Origin: Hyphodiscus hymeniophilus | Taxonomy: Eukaryota; Ascomycota; Leotiomycetes; Helotiales; Hyphodiscaceae | NCBI GenBank assembly: GCA_016508695.1 | Contig: VNKQ01000005.1 | Span: forward strand, 496,001-560,000 | Length of the DNA stretch: 64,000 nucleotides | Direction: 5' to 3' | Shown here: positions 34,101 through 46,581 of the stretch, piece by piece | Layout: each line of letters begins with the position of its first letter | How positions within the stretch are numbered: the stretch's first letter is position 1 | Notes under the pieces: generated by a model | Told to the model about the DNA's origin: nothing | Databases searched by the model: none | What the model saw: the letters and a program-made list of their open reading frames with translations, nothing else | Program-made: the position numbers and the translations under genes

Positions 34101-35239
34101 GTTATTTGGTCTAATAAACGTTTTAGTAATAGGGTATTAAAGGCCCCTTATATATCTATTATAATTATAGTAACTTACTACTTATAGGCAAAGGCGAGCT
34201 CGATATTATAAGTAAAGTAAACTATTAAGTCTATAGTAAATCTTTTAAGGAATATACTCCCGTGCTAAGGGCTAAGTACCCTATTAGTAAGGGCTATTTA
34301 TATAACTCTCTTTATAATAACTCGTTCTAGTCCCTTTAAGATATAAGAAAAGAGTATAATAAGTCTCTAAGAGTAGACTAAAGATTTGTCTAAGTCTTTC
34401 TTAACTTTAGAGAGTATAGCGACCTTTATTAGCTTTTACGATTATAAGAAGTAATAGAGTACTAGGTAGCGACTATAAAGACTATATATTAAGTACTTGA
34501 CGTGCCCCTAGTAGGCTTTTAATAGTCTAACTATAACCCGATTAGTATTAGAAGAAGTATTAGAGACGCTAATATAATACCTTTTAATCTCCTTAATAGA
34601 GATTATTTATCCTTATTAAAAGTATCTAGTTCCGTTCTAGTCTAGGAGGGGGTCTAGTTTTAGGTCGTTATTAGTACTAAAGTAATTTAAGACCTTCTTA
34701 TAAAGAACCTCGGCTTTTTCTAGGGTTCTTTTAATTATAACTTTATTAACTTTTAGTAGTAAGGACTTTAGGTTTATAGCGAGCTTATATTAGCTAATGA
34801 CTTTATATAGTAACTTATCGTCGTTAATATTATTAATAACTTATTTCTAATAGTCCCTTTTAGTATTTCGTATAATAGTTAAGAAGTCTCTTTTCTTAGG
34901 GGTATCTTTTTTATCCCTAGTTATAAGATACTCGTTCTTTATATCTTAATATTCTAGTGTTTACTAGAGTATTACTTATTCTTTCCCTTAGTCTTTTTTG
35001 TCTAAGAGAGTAATAGCCTAAGTAAAGACCTTTATTAAGTTAGCTATAAAGAAGTTTAGCTCTTTATTTGTCTAGAGTAACTATAGGTTAATAAGCCCTA
35101 TAACTCTATTCTTAATAAAGCTTATAAACTTATCTAATTCGGAGTTAAGTATTTAGTAATAAAATTAATTAAGGGGGATATTCCCCTAGCTAGAGATTAT
35201 TATAACTTGAGTTTCGTAGTCTAAGCTATTCTATATATA
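31152..35239 (-). mobile_element. LINE retrotransposon (Tad1-like), 3' part with reverse transcriptase, RIP-degenerate
   Basis: The minus strand carries the 3' half of a non-LTR element. At about 34,270-34,600 a frame with stops reads like LINE reverse transcriptase (segments resembling NRVIVRLLKAY, AILSKVKKDLDK, LKGLERVIIKR). The end next to the host gene is a short ATT repeat, (ATT)4 and related, at 31152-31165, as in tails of I/Tad-type elements. CpA and TpG are nearly absent while TpA is very frequent, the mark of RIP. Every frame is full of stops, so it cannot move by itself. A MITE (33006-33449) is inserted in it and the Copia element separates it from the 5' part. Confidence 0.85.
33006..33449 (+). 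mobile_element. 444-bp hAT-like MITE, copy 1
   Basis: Non-coding element with imperfect terminal inverted repeats: it begins TAGGCTAGCCGATAGTC and ends CTAGTCCAGCCTA-like. It is flanked by an 8-bp duplication GTATACTA at 32998-33005 and 33450-33457. An inverted copy of the same 444-bp length lies at 44720-45163. 8-bp duplications and CAGGC/TAGGC-type ends point to the hAT superfamily. It carries no transposase and must have been moved by an element elsewhere. Confidence 0.88.
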
Positions 35240-35244
35240 ATATC
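35240..35244. repeat. 5-bp target-site duplication of the Copia element (left)
   Basis: ATATC here matches 43567-43571 directly after the right LTR. Five base pairs is the normal size for Ty1/Copia integrases. Confidence 0.85.
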
Positions 35245-35510
35245 TATTACAAAATTAAGGCTCAACTGATCTTATAGTTATAGAATATCTAATTATACTC
35301 GTTAAATATTTAGTTATATCGTGTAATTACTTAAGCTCTATCTAAGTACTTATTTTACTAAGCTTTACGAGAGTAATTTAATACTTAAAAGAAGACTTAC
35401 TTCTTTTTTTTTTTTCTTTAAACTAAATAATACTTAATATACGCTTATTCGAGTAGTCTTTTCTTACAAACCCTTTCTTCTTAAAGATTAGACCGATTAT
35501 TTACGCGATA
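35245..35510 (+). repeat. Left LTR of the Copia element, 266 bp
   Basis: It begins TATTACAAAATTAAGG and ends ACGCGATA; the paired LTR at 43301-43566 is also 266 bp. The ends fit TG...CA changed by RIP (TG to TA at the start in both copies; CA to TA at the end in this copy). Differences between the LTRs are mostly C/T and G/A, so they reflect RIP and cannot be used as a clock. Confidence 0.92.
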
Positions 35511-35521
35511 GTTATAAGCCT
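35511..35521 (+). other. Probable primer-binding site of the Copia element
   Basis: GTTATAAGCC directly follows the left LTR. Allowing one RIP change it matches GTTATGAGCC, complementary to the anticodon region of initiator tRNA-Met. Drosophila copia is known to prime with an internal fragment of that tRNA. The position is right, but the match is short. Confidence 0.5.
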
Positions 35522-38500
35522 AGTTCGTATAGTACTTAGAGATTATTTATTTTAAGAAGTATATCGCAATACGCTATTATATAAGTAGATTTAAGTATAC
35601 GGCTTCGCCTACTAGAATAAACGAGCTAACTCTTACCGACTTTTTAAGAAGAATAACCCTTATATTAAGGTTTTCTCTAATTAAAACGATAACTAATTAT
35701 TTGATTTATTTTATATACGATTACCTAAAAGCCTTTAAGTAAAGTATTAACTATTTTATAACATATCTACTTTATATAATATAGCGATTCTAGTCGATAT
35801 CTAATTAAAGACTCGATTAGAATAATTAAAATAATACTCTTCTTTTTATTATAACGTAAAATTACTTAGTATTTTAGAATATATAAATCTAATAGTTCCG
35901 AGTACTCTAGTATACTCTACTCTCCCTCCGAAGGTAATAAGATTAGAACAAATAATCGAGGAGCTAAATATAGTTTACTAACTTAAGCAAATTAAGTTCG
36001 ATCTTATAAAAGTAATAAAGGCGAAATAAAATCGCATTAGAATTACAAATCAAACGCGTAATAAGACCCTAGTAACTTCTAAAGGAACGCTCTTTACTCT
36101 AGAAGAAGTAAATCCTAAACTAGAATTAGTTATTCTTTCTAAACTAACTATTATTATTATAATATATAATAATATTCGGGGTTAATATTAAGCTTACTTT
36201 AAGTCGGTTATATAAGAATATAAGGAATAAAACAAACGATTATAAGATCTTTTAGTAATCTCTAACTAAGTAAATTTATTTATTGATAAAGAAATACTAT
36301 AAGTAATTAAGACTAAATTAATACTTAGTAATAATATAAGCTTATAATTACTTTTAATCGAACTTAAGAATTATATAGCTCTAATAAAAAGAACCTTTAT
36401 AGCTATAACTCGATAAACTTACTAAGAAATCTTAAAAGAAAGTTAGAAAAGCTCGACTAATCGCCTTAAGTAGTTTTTAAAATAAGAGAATACGTTAACT
36501 ATTACTTATATATATAAACTTTTAGATATTAAGCTAAGCTACCTCTTAGTTACTAATTTCTTAAAAGTAATTAAAAGAATACTCTTAGAGTTTACTTATA
36601 ATTAAATAAGTAAGGTAATTATAGCTTAAGAAATAAAAGAGGCAATTATTAATATTAATATCTTAAGACAACTTTTCTTAACTTACTTATATAAGTAATT
36701 ACTAGATATAAAATTAGTAAAATCTCGTTTAATAATAATTACTCTTAAAAGTTTTTTAAGATAAGATTAATTACTAAGTTCTTTTAAATATAATTGTTTA
36801 TACTTTCTAAAAGGTAAAAAGCATTTTTAAAAACTAAAGTCTTATAAACGCTTAAAAGTAGCGATTACTAGAATAACTAATTACAAGTTTAAAACTAAGC
36901 TTAGTAATCTTAAAAAAGATAAAATTAAAGATTAAGTAAAAAGCGGCTATTAAAAATAGTTAATCGAAAAGAAGAAGTAAAAGTAATTCCTTAATAAGAT
37001 ACTAAACTCAAAGAAATAGCGGGGTAAGTACTTAAATAGAGTTAACTATACGATTATTAATTTAGACTTACTTAAAAAAGCGGGTTATAAGATTTATTTA
37101 ACCTTTAATTCTCTAAAGAAATATTTACTTTTTAATAATATACTTTTCGATAATTATAAATTAATATACTTAGTTAATATAAAGGACTTATTTAAGCCTA
37201 ATTTCTTCGTTCCTTCGATTAGTAATAATATAGTCGAAGTCGGTTCGAGTACTTTCCCGATTATTAAAAGAGGTACTCAAGTAATTAAAAATCTTTTTAA
37301 TAGGCTAAAAAGACTTTATATATCTAATCTTACTCTTTCGGATATAATTATAATTAATAGTTTTTATATAAATATTGTTTTAAAAGCTTAAATACTTAAG
37401 GCAAGGGTTTAGTTCTATAGTCTTAATTATTTATTAAAATATAAGAGTATTAATTCTAACGTTATTATACTTAATATAAAACGTAAATTTAACTTAGTTT
37501 TCCTTAAATACAAGCTACTTACTTCTTACTTAGGTTCTCTCCTTATAATTCTAATACGTATAAAACTAGTAATAATATACTTAATAATTAAATAATAACT
37601 AAAGAAGTCGTTTAAACGATTAAGAGACTACTTAAAACCCTAAAGCGATTTAGCTAAGCTTTAGTATTAACGAGTAAGACACCTTAAACTAAAGGTCCTC
37701 GAGTTACTTATAAAAGTAGTTAAGAATATAATTATTAAGGGAATACTAATTATATATTACGAAGCTTACGCTCTTATATTAACTAAAAAGTAAATTTCCC
37801 GCTAAGTATTATACTTTAAATCGCCGAGATTATTTTAGAGAATTATTTAGGATCTTTTTGATTTCTTTAAAGTATATAATAGTATTAGCTAAATTTTATT
37901 AATTAAGGATAAGTTTAGTAGAAAGTACTAGAGATTTATACTTATAAAGAAACGCGGGATTATAATTATAAATTTAATCTCTTATTTTAATATATAGGTA
38001 AAACGCTAATTTAGACTATCGATTTATAAGATTAAGAGTAATTAAGATACTTTAGTAATCTCTCTTTTTAGTATAATAGATTTTAAGCGATAAGCTAATA
38101 TAAAAGGAATCGATATAAAATTAATACTAGCTTATACTTATAAGCCTATTAATACGATCGAGAAAGCTAAGAGAAATATAATCGAGAAATTAATTAAAAT
38201 AAGACTTGTTACTAATCTCCCGGAAAACCTTTAGCTAGAAATATATAAAGTAGTAATTTACTTATATACTATTCTTTCCTTTAAAGCTTATAAGTAACGC
38301 TTACTAAACGAAGTCCTATACTTATAGTTTCGGAATTACTTTAAGTAATATAATTAAGCGCTCGTATAATAAGTAATAACTAATCTTAGACCTAATTAGA
38401 ATAGGATTTATACTTATAGCGCTCGAGTATATACTCTAAAAAAAGAATAATAAGAAAGCGAAAATAAAAGAGTATTTAAAGTACTTTCTTAAGTATATAT

Positions 38501-41104
38501 TAGATACTTAGTTAAATATATTGCGTTTAATATATATAAGATCTAAGTACCTTAACTTAAAAGAGTAATCGTTATAAAGGATATAACCTTTAATAAAACT
38601 AAATTCTATATTTCTAATTAGAAGATATAAGAGTAATAACCTTTAATAAGCGCTAAAGTTATTATTTCTCTAATCGAAAAATATAAAATTTAGGATACTA
38701 CTAATAGAATTATTAAATATCTTCTTATAGACAAGATACCTTCTTTTAAAAGAGAAGTTATAACTATACTAAAAGATCTTATACGCGAGATTCTAAGGGG
38801 TAAGCTTTTAAATAAAGACGACGAGAGTTAAAACTTAGGGGTAAGTAAAGAAATTAGACTTTTAACTCTTAAATAAATACTTAAGCTAATAAACTTACAA
38901 ATAAGAACTAAGAGAAGTAATAACGATTATTTATTTGAAAGAATACTTATAATTAGTAATTATACTAATAGTAAGTTAAATAAGAGCGTAGTTACTCGAG
39001 GATTAGCTTAATTATTAAACGAGTACCCGAGTAAAAGTAAATAATTAATCCTTTAAGTAATTATATACTAATCTAGAGAATTACTTAGCTTAGCGTAAGG
39101 CAAATTTGGCTCTAGTAATCGTAAAATAACTATAAGTAATAGTCTCTTAATAACAAAGAATAGCCTTTTAGGCAATACTTTAATAATAAGAGTCTTAAAT
39201 TGTAAGATATACTAATCGGGTAAATTAAAACGATAAGTATAAAAAAATTAATAGCTTAAGCTATAAATTATCTTTAAAAAAGATTTAGACAAAGACGAAC
39301 TAAATATATTATATATTACTTCGATATATACCTCGATCTTAAGATTAAGCTAAGAGTAGTATAATAAGTTCTTATTAACGTTTTAAAAGGACTTAAGCTA
39401 TAAAAAACAAGTCTAAATAATATATATAGTAATTTTTACTTTTATTTTAGTAAATAACACTTCGAGAAGAAAGATACTTCTAGCTTTAAAAAGAGTTTAC
39501 TAAAAAGATCTTCTAAAGGCACTAAGGTTATAAAGCGATCTCGAGATATATAAATATAGTAATTACTTTATTTAAGATATAAGATTAGAAATTAAAAATC
39601 TAGAGCTAAGAAACTACTAAAGACAAATTAAAGTAAACTTAGTTAATTTAAAAGCTATTCTTTTAAAATAAGTCTTTATTTATAAAGTAGACTTAAATAG
39701 TTTTATAATTCGCTATAAGTCTCGGATTATTATTTATAGTAATCTTTAAGAAAAAGATTTAATTATTTCTATATATATTACTATACTTGCTACTTATTCG
39801 TTTCGAGTAGTTATAGCTATTATAACTTACTTTAATCTTAAAATTAAGTAATATAACGTTATTAATATTTTTATTAATACTTTATAAAACGATAAAGAAG
39901 TACGAGTAATATACTAGCTTCCTTTAGGCTTTAAGAAAGTAGGGTTTTATATAGAGATCGACTAAGCTTTATATAGCTTATAAGACTCTTTAGCTCTTTA
40001 GTATTAAAACTTCTTCTTAACGATTAAGTCTCTCGGGTTAATCTAAAATAAGAAAGAGCTATACTTCTTTTATAACCCTACTTAATAAATCTTTATAATC
40101 TTTTATATAAATAATATATTAATCTTATATTATAAAAGAAATAAGTAAAAGGTATATAAGTTTACTAAAAAGTTAAAGAAGTCGTATAAGCTTTAAGACT
40201 TAAGAGATATTTAATAGTTTTTAGGTATTTATATAATTAAAGATTAGAATAATAAGATAATCTCTTTACTTTATAATACTTATATTAAAAAGATTACTTA
40301 AAAGTTCGATTTAACTAAATAGAAATATCCGTTTATATTACTCTTAAGAACTAAGCTTATTAAAAACCTAGAGATAGTAATACTAAGCTTTATTAAGGTA
40401 TATTAAGAAAAAGTAAGATTAGTTCTTTATATTATAATTATAATTAGAGTAAACGTTATCTTTGTAACCTTTTAGCTCTTTTAATTCTTAATAAACCCTA
40501 GTATATAATATATAAAAGTAGTTAATTAAGTAATTAAATATCTTTAGAAAACTTGTTATTTTACTATTTAATATAGAGAAAGCTTAAAAAGCTAGTTACT
40601 AATTATATTAGACGTATTATTTATAAATAATATTAAAACTTAGTAATTATCTTACGGGTATATAATATTCTTATTTAAAGGACTTATTACTTAAAAAGCA
40701 ACTCGATAGTCGATAATATTAACGTTTATTACTTAAGTAAAGCTCTTAGGAATAGAGTATATAACTAAAGAAACAATAGTATTATAACGATTTTTTAAGG
40801 AGATTAAACTTTTACTTAAAGACTTTTAGACGATCTTTTATAATAATTAATAAATAATTAAACTAATTGTAAGGGAGAATAAGAGAATTATAACTAAGTT
40901 ACGATATATAAATATTTAAAATATATAGCTTCGCTAAGAGTATAGATTTAGAATATTTAAAGTAATATACTTACCGACTAGCGAAATACTAGTAGATAGG
41001 CTTACTAAAAATCTCCCTAAATATAAGTTTAAATATTTCTAAGCTTTATTAAATCTATAAGATATACGTAAAAAGATTAAAGATCTTAAAAAAGTATAGA
41101 ATCT

Positions 41105-43300
41105 AAAGTATTAATTATATAAAAGTATCGATTAATTAGCGTCTAATAAGTAGATATTAAACGGATCTCTAAGGATTAGACTAAGTATTTAATTAATATA
41201 GTTAAGGATTAGAAATTAGTAATTAGATATTTTCCGGATATTAATAAAATCTATTAAGATTTTAGCTAAATATTACTAGGATTAAATAGATTAATAGAAT
41301 ATTTAGTAAAATACTAGTAGGACTATTATAGAATTCTATATAGATACTAATAAGATTAACTAAAAGAATTAAGTAAAGTTTTCTATACTTTAAAGCTATA
41401 ATATAATAAGATAATATAATTAATAATTATATATTTTATTTTACAAGTTATTTATTTTATAGTTAAGGGAATTTAGTAAATTAATATTTATTTGGGTATT
41501 ATTACTAAGTTACTCTAATATAGAAAAAAGAAGAACGAAAACACATTATAAAAGACTACTTAGTATTTCCCTTAGATTACTAGTAAATTATTCGCTACCT
41601 TAACTACTTAAATTACGTATAGTATCTATATAGATAGTAAAGGCTTAAGTAAGTATTGCTTGCTTACTAGTCTTCGAACTAGTAAAACTAAAAAGAAGAG
41701 TTCTAATATAACGAGGAGTAGGACCTTAATCGTTATTATTATCCCTATATCGATAAGTACTAATTCCCGGAGTGCAATTAGTAGGATTAATAAAATTATT
41801 AATCTTTAGTATAATCTAAATAGTAATTTTTAATTACTTTATTTTTTACGTAAAAATTAATATTAATTAAATAAAAACTTTATATTTAATATACTTTTCG
41901 ATTAAAACTCTAACTAGCTTTCCGATAATAATACTTAATATAAAATAGCTAAGTATATAAAAGAATACTAATAAAGATTAAAACGCAAGAGTATATATAG
42001 TATTAATAGTATTAATTACTATATAATATAGTAGAATTCTTAAAGTAACGACTATTAGATTTTCTAGTTATTAAAGAAGATAAATAACTAAGGTAAGGCT
42101 AATCTCGCTAAGTATTAAGACTACGAGTAGAATTATAAGAACGACGAGAAAGAGTATCCGGAATATAATCGTCTAGAATATAATTGTCTAAAATAAAAGA
42201 ATGAAGACTAAGGCAAGTAATCTAACTATATAAGCGGCGAATAAGATTACTATCTAGACGAGTAATAAAAATAAGAGTTAGTATAAGTAATAAGTATAAA
42301 AGCTAGCGATAGTAATTATATAACTTAGTAAGAGATAAGATTAAATTGTCTTTATCTTCTTTATCTTTATCTTCTCTAGCTTCGTCTTCCTTATTTTCTT
42401 TTTCTCTATTATTATTATTATTATTATTATTATAATTATTATTATTATAGCGATTATTAGTAAGAGAAGGGGGAGATTAGAAGAGATTATTAGATTTAGT
42501 AGTAAAAGGATTAATAAGTGTCTTTACTTGCTCTTCTTTAAAGCCTTACTTAATAGAAAGGTTAGTTATACTAATTATCGAATATAAAGTAATAATTAAA
42601 TAAAGTTAAGAATTAAACCTAGAATTTAGACGAAGGTAATTAACTACTTAAGCTTTTACTTATGCCTTTACTCGAAGTATCACTTATATTAATAATTAAT
42701 AAAAAGATAAAAGAGCTATTAATAGAATAGTAATAGTATATTACTATAATAGTATTAAAAGTTAATATTATTATTTGTTATTATTATTAAAGGTTAAAAA
42801 GTCGCGAGATCGCAATTTTATACTTATAGCCTAATTAGTTACGCGCCCACTAGTATAATTAAAAGCATATTAAGTTACTAGATTAATTAAGGTAACTATA
42901 AAGATTAGACGACGTATAAAGTTTATACTATTTATATTATTTGCGTCGTTTATATTATTTATAAGGCTAGAAAATAAAAGAGATATTAGTTAGAACTAAT
43001 TACAATACTAGTTACTATTAAGTATAAGATCTCTAATTAAATTAATCACATTAAGTAATTAAACAAAGCAAACGCTAATATTTACAAATCGAAATTTATA
43101 TATATATAAAGTATAGGGAACTTACTTATAAGCTATATAAGCAAATATACGCTATATCCTATAATCGACTTCGAATATAAGCATATATTTTAATATATCG
43201 AATTAAAGCTATTTGAGGAATATAAGGGATTAGGGATTACAAAATAATAGTTATTATAAAATAAAAGGTCTTTAGACTTCTTTATAATAACTAGGGGGTA
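41105..43300. other. Unexplained 2.2-kb segment between Copia RNase H and 3' LTR
   Basis: Ordinary Copia elements end soon after RNase H, so this extra segment needs explaining. It contains an (ATT)n microsatellite (about 42,406-42,449) and a few less mutated words such as GCGCCCAC near 42,844. I see no second pair of inverted or direct ends and no recognisable protein trace on either strand. It may be a captured or element-specific sequence whose identity is hidden by RIP. Confidence 0.5.
42406..42449. repeat. (ATT)n microsatellite inside the Copia element
   Basis: About fourteen ATT units with one TAATT interruption. It is inside the unexplained 3' segment of the Copia element and could have grown after RIP raised the AT content. 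Confidence 0.85.
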
Positions 43301-43566
43301 TATTACAAAATTAAGGCTTAACTAATCTTATAGTTATAAAATATCTAATTATACTCGTTAAATATTTAGTTACGTTATATAATTACTTAAGCTCTATTTA
43401 AGTATTTATTTCGCTAAGCTCTACAAGAATAATTTAATACCTAAGAGAAGACTTACTTCTTCTTCTTCTTTCTTTAAACTAAATAATACTTAATATATAC
43501 TTATTCGAGTAGTCTTTTCTTACAAACCCTTTCTTCTTAAAGATTAGACCGATTATTTACACGACA
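43301..43566 (+). repeat. Right LTR of the Copia element, 266 bp
   Basis: Starts TATTACAAAATTAAGG and ends TTATTTACACGACA, keeping the original CA end. It is preceded by a CTAGGGGGTA purine tract (43291-43300) and followed by the ATATC duplication at 43567-43571. Confidence 0.92.
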
Positions 43567-46500
43567 ATATCGAACTTATATTCGAGTAAAGGGGATATTT
43601 AAGAAGGTAAGGTCAAATACGTAACTTATATAATATATTATAACTCTTAGTTCCTTAATAAAGTCTATAGTACTATTAATAGACTACTAGACTAATTCCT
43701 CCGTATAATATATAGTAAAGACACTAGGTTTAAAAAGAGTATACTTATAGTTAAAGTCCCCTCCGATAAGGTAGCGTTCTAAAGGGGCGAGATGCGTTAT
43801 ATACTTAAAGACCTCTAGGGTCGTAAGTTATTAGTAAATATTAAGGATAGTATAGCTATTAATATTAATTTATAATAGGTCGCAGTTATATATAGGCCTC
43901 TATTATTGCGTTTAAAAGCTTATACCTTTGCGAATATATATTATAACTCGAGGCCTTTCGGCTTTTTGTTAGATAGGTTTAGTACTAGGCTATATATCGA
44001 TTAGAGTGTATTTCTTATATCTTAAGTAGAATTAAGTATGCGTTCTAGGGTATATATAAGGTTCTTAAATATAAAAGATATCGATATCTTCTTTAAACGC
44101 TATTTATAAGGCAGTAATATAATAGGGCTATTCTTTACTTATATTAACCTAATAGACTTAAATATCCGTATCTTTATCTCTAGGCCTTTTATAATAATAG
44201 CGACTATTACCTCTAACGGGGTTTAATCCTATTAAAAGGTATTATAATTAAAGTCTATATCTTATTTAGATAAGACGGGGGTATTAGTATCTTGGGTTAT
44301 AATACTTTATACTAAGAGTATTTATAAATTATAGCTTTTAGTAAGGGTAATACTTTATTAAGGTTGACGAGCTAGCTCTTACGAGTTACTAGGCAAGGTT
44401 ATAAAAGAAGCTAAGATAAAACTAGCGTTCTCGTACTCTAAGACTATTACTCTCTTGCGTTTATAGCTTTATATAATGCCTATAACATTTTCTTATAAGG
44501 CTTAACCTTAAAGTTAAAGTTATAAGAGTATTAAGATATTACCCTATAATAGTACTTATAGCTAAGTAAGCTCGTTTATAGCCTTAAAGTCCTTATTACC
44601 CTTATAGTAAATTATATTTATTTCTTTCTTTAAGAGGCGAATAATCTTATTATTCTTCTTTTAAGGAGTAGCTAGATAGTGTTTATAGCCCGCTAAGTAA
44701 GGGCTATAATAGTTAGTATTAGGCTGGCCGGACTAGACTATAGTCTTTAGACTAGACCGGACTAAACTATTTAATAGTCTACAAAAATTATTTAGGACCG
44801 AACCATTTATATAACGGTCCTTAAATTTATTTGAGACTAGACTATAATAGTCTTAAAAAATTTTAGGGAGACCGTTTATAATTTAATTAATTAAATATTA
44901 ATTATTTTTTAATTTTAAATATTATATCGTTACTCTTAAGTATTACTCTATAACTTTTATATAAAAACTTTTTTAATTTTATATACTAATAAAGACGGTC
45001 TAATTATTTATAATAGTCTAGACTAAACCGAACTATTTATAAACCGGACTATAAGACTATAGTTTAAATATAGTCTCTAAAACTCTAAATTTTAAGACTA
45101 GACCGTTTTATAGTCCCTAAAAAACCTTATAGTCTAGACTAGACTAGACTATCGGCTAGCCTAGTTAGTATATCTTTATACCACTATATAATTCTTATAA
45201 AACTAGCTCTCGTACTAGTCTAGACAAACGCTATAGTTATTATACTAGTTGTAGCGGGTATACTTATTTGGGTTATAATAGCTCTAATACTCGTAAGCGT
45301 ATTAAGTAATCGCTAGGCTCTTATTAAAGAGCCTCGACTTTTTATTATAGTTAAAGAGAGTAAAGGTTTTAACTAGTTTAGAAAAGGAGATAATTTATAT
45401 AATTTGTCTTTATTCGTTATAATTATATTAAGAGGCCTTATATTAAATTAGGTTTGACTTTGTTTATATAAAGACTTCCTCTTTTATAATATTAGAGGTA
45501 AGGGTTAGCTAGCTAAAGAAGTCTTATATTATATAAGAGATACTAGGGATAATATAGTTAAACTAGACTTTAGAAAGCTTAAGTTCGCAGCCTTAAAGGA
45601 CTCGAAAGACTAGGGGCGCGTTTATAACGCTAGTAAAAAGGTCTCTAGTAATAAGGTCTATTAGGTTAATTGCTTATTTAAACTAAATAAGCGTAATCGA
45701 AGGGATTTTATTTAGTATAAGCCTTAAAATCTTTTTATAAAAGGTTTAGTATAAAATAAAGGGTTCTAGCCTATTAAGTAATACTATCGTTTCTAAAGGG
45801 ACTAGAATTCGATAGTCTTCTTTAACTCTCTTTTCGGAAGAAGTAAAAGAGACTCCGCCTAAAGTAAAGACTTTTTCTAAAGAGGTAAGGCCTTGCGAGG
45901 TAGCCCGGGTAGGCTTAGCCCTTAAGTTTTTTAGGGTATAGGCTATTTTTGCCTTTGTAATATTAGCGAAAGTAATTAATTTGCCTAAAGAGTTTCTAAA
46001 GGTCTTAGTATAATTACTAGACATTCTTATAAGCGTTCGGATACTTATAGGAATAAAGGTATTAGTGTTTATAAATAAAGAGGTTAATAAGTAATAAATA
46101 AACTTATTATAAATATTATACGCAAACTTCTTATAGTCGGAGTATCTTTAGAAAAAGACAAAGTAATTTATTATAAGAGTAAATTTATTAATAACTTAAT
46201 ATTAAATTCGAGTCTTACGTTCGAAAGCGCCTAACTTACTAAAGATAATATTAGCCGCTATATAATATTCTATCGTACTTTTACTTAAATCGAAACGAGT
46301 AAGAGTAATAATATTTAAAAGCTTTTATTATCTCTTAAAAGAGTATAGGTTAAGGTTAGTTAGTAAGGAGAGTAGTTGCGGATATGTAAAATCCGCGTAT
46401 TAAAAGGATAAAATCCCTATTTCAAGAGTAAAAAGCGCTATTTCGATTAAAATAACGCTAGAAAAGTAATATAATAAGAGAGGGACACCTTAAAATAATT

Positions 46501-46581
46501 CTATAATCAAATTTAAAGCCGTAGCAAGCTAGGAAGGGTGGTTATCGAACTTTCGCTCGATTCAAGAAAAATGTTATAGGT
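43567..46581 (-). mobile_element. LINE retrotransposon (Tad1-like), 5' part with endonuclease and ORF1 remains
   Basis: Continuation of the same minus-strand LINE beyond the Copia insertion. Near 43,740-43,790 the minus strand reads LERYLIGGDFNYKYTLFKP. This is the GDFN motif of the APE-type endonuclease that precedes the RT in Tad/I-type LINEs. At 45746-46024 a 92-residue open frame (with TRATSQGLTSLEKVFTLGG) is a leftover of the ORF1/gag-like protein. A MITE (44720-45163) sits between them. Without Copia, MITEs and duplications the LINE measures about 6.2 kb, full length for this group. The outermost 100-200 bp near 46,400-46,581 are much less AT-rich than the rest. Confidence 0.83.
44720..45163 (-). 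mobile_element. 444-bp hAT-like MITE, copy 2 (inverted)
   Basis: Reverse complement of the element at 33006-33449 with scattered transitions. It starts TAGGCTGGCCGGACTAGAC and ends CGGCTAGCCTA. It is flanked by its own 8-bp duplication GTTAGTAT at 44712-44719 and 45164-45171. Because this duplication differs from that of copy 1, the two copies inserted separately and are not the ends of one larger element. Confidence 0.88.

Larger units (their letters stand above)
35245..43566 (+). mobile_element. Ty1/Copia LTR retrotransposon, 8.3 kb, RIP-degenerate
   Basis: Complete in structure: LTR, primer site, internal region, purine tract, LTR, with an ATATC duplication outside. Plus-strand fragments with stops show the Copia order. 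Gag-like sequence lies at about 35,900-37,000. Integrase follows (segment resembling EIYKVVIYLYT near 38,240). Reverse transcriptase is next (LPLGFKKVGF near 39,915; FYINNILIL at 40,101, where the family has YVDD, all changes being G to A), then RNase H to about 41,100 (LTKNLPKYKFKYF). A purine tract CTAGGGGG ends just before the right LTR. The pol order INT before RT excludes Gypsy. It is inserted in the LINE and thus younger than it. No frame is intact. Confidence 0.93.

Noticed and set aside
35245..43566. Gypsy-type LTR element
   Set aside because: Integrase traces precede the reverse transcriptase, and the RT motif context (LPxGFKK, FYxDD-type) is Copia-like.
33006..45163. The two 444-bp sequences as long terminal inverted repeats of one 12-kb DNA transposon
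   Set aside because: Each copy has its own different 8-bp duplication and its own terminal inverted repeats, so they are separate insertions.
45746..46024. Real 92-aa host gene
   Set aside because: It lies inside the RIP-type block at the place of LINE ORF1 and has no intact extension; treated as a remnant.
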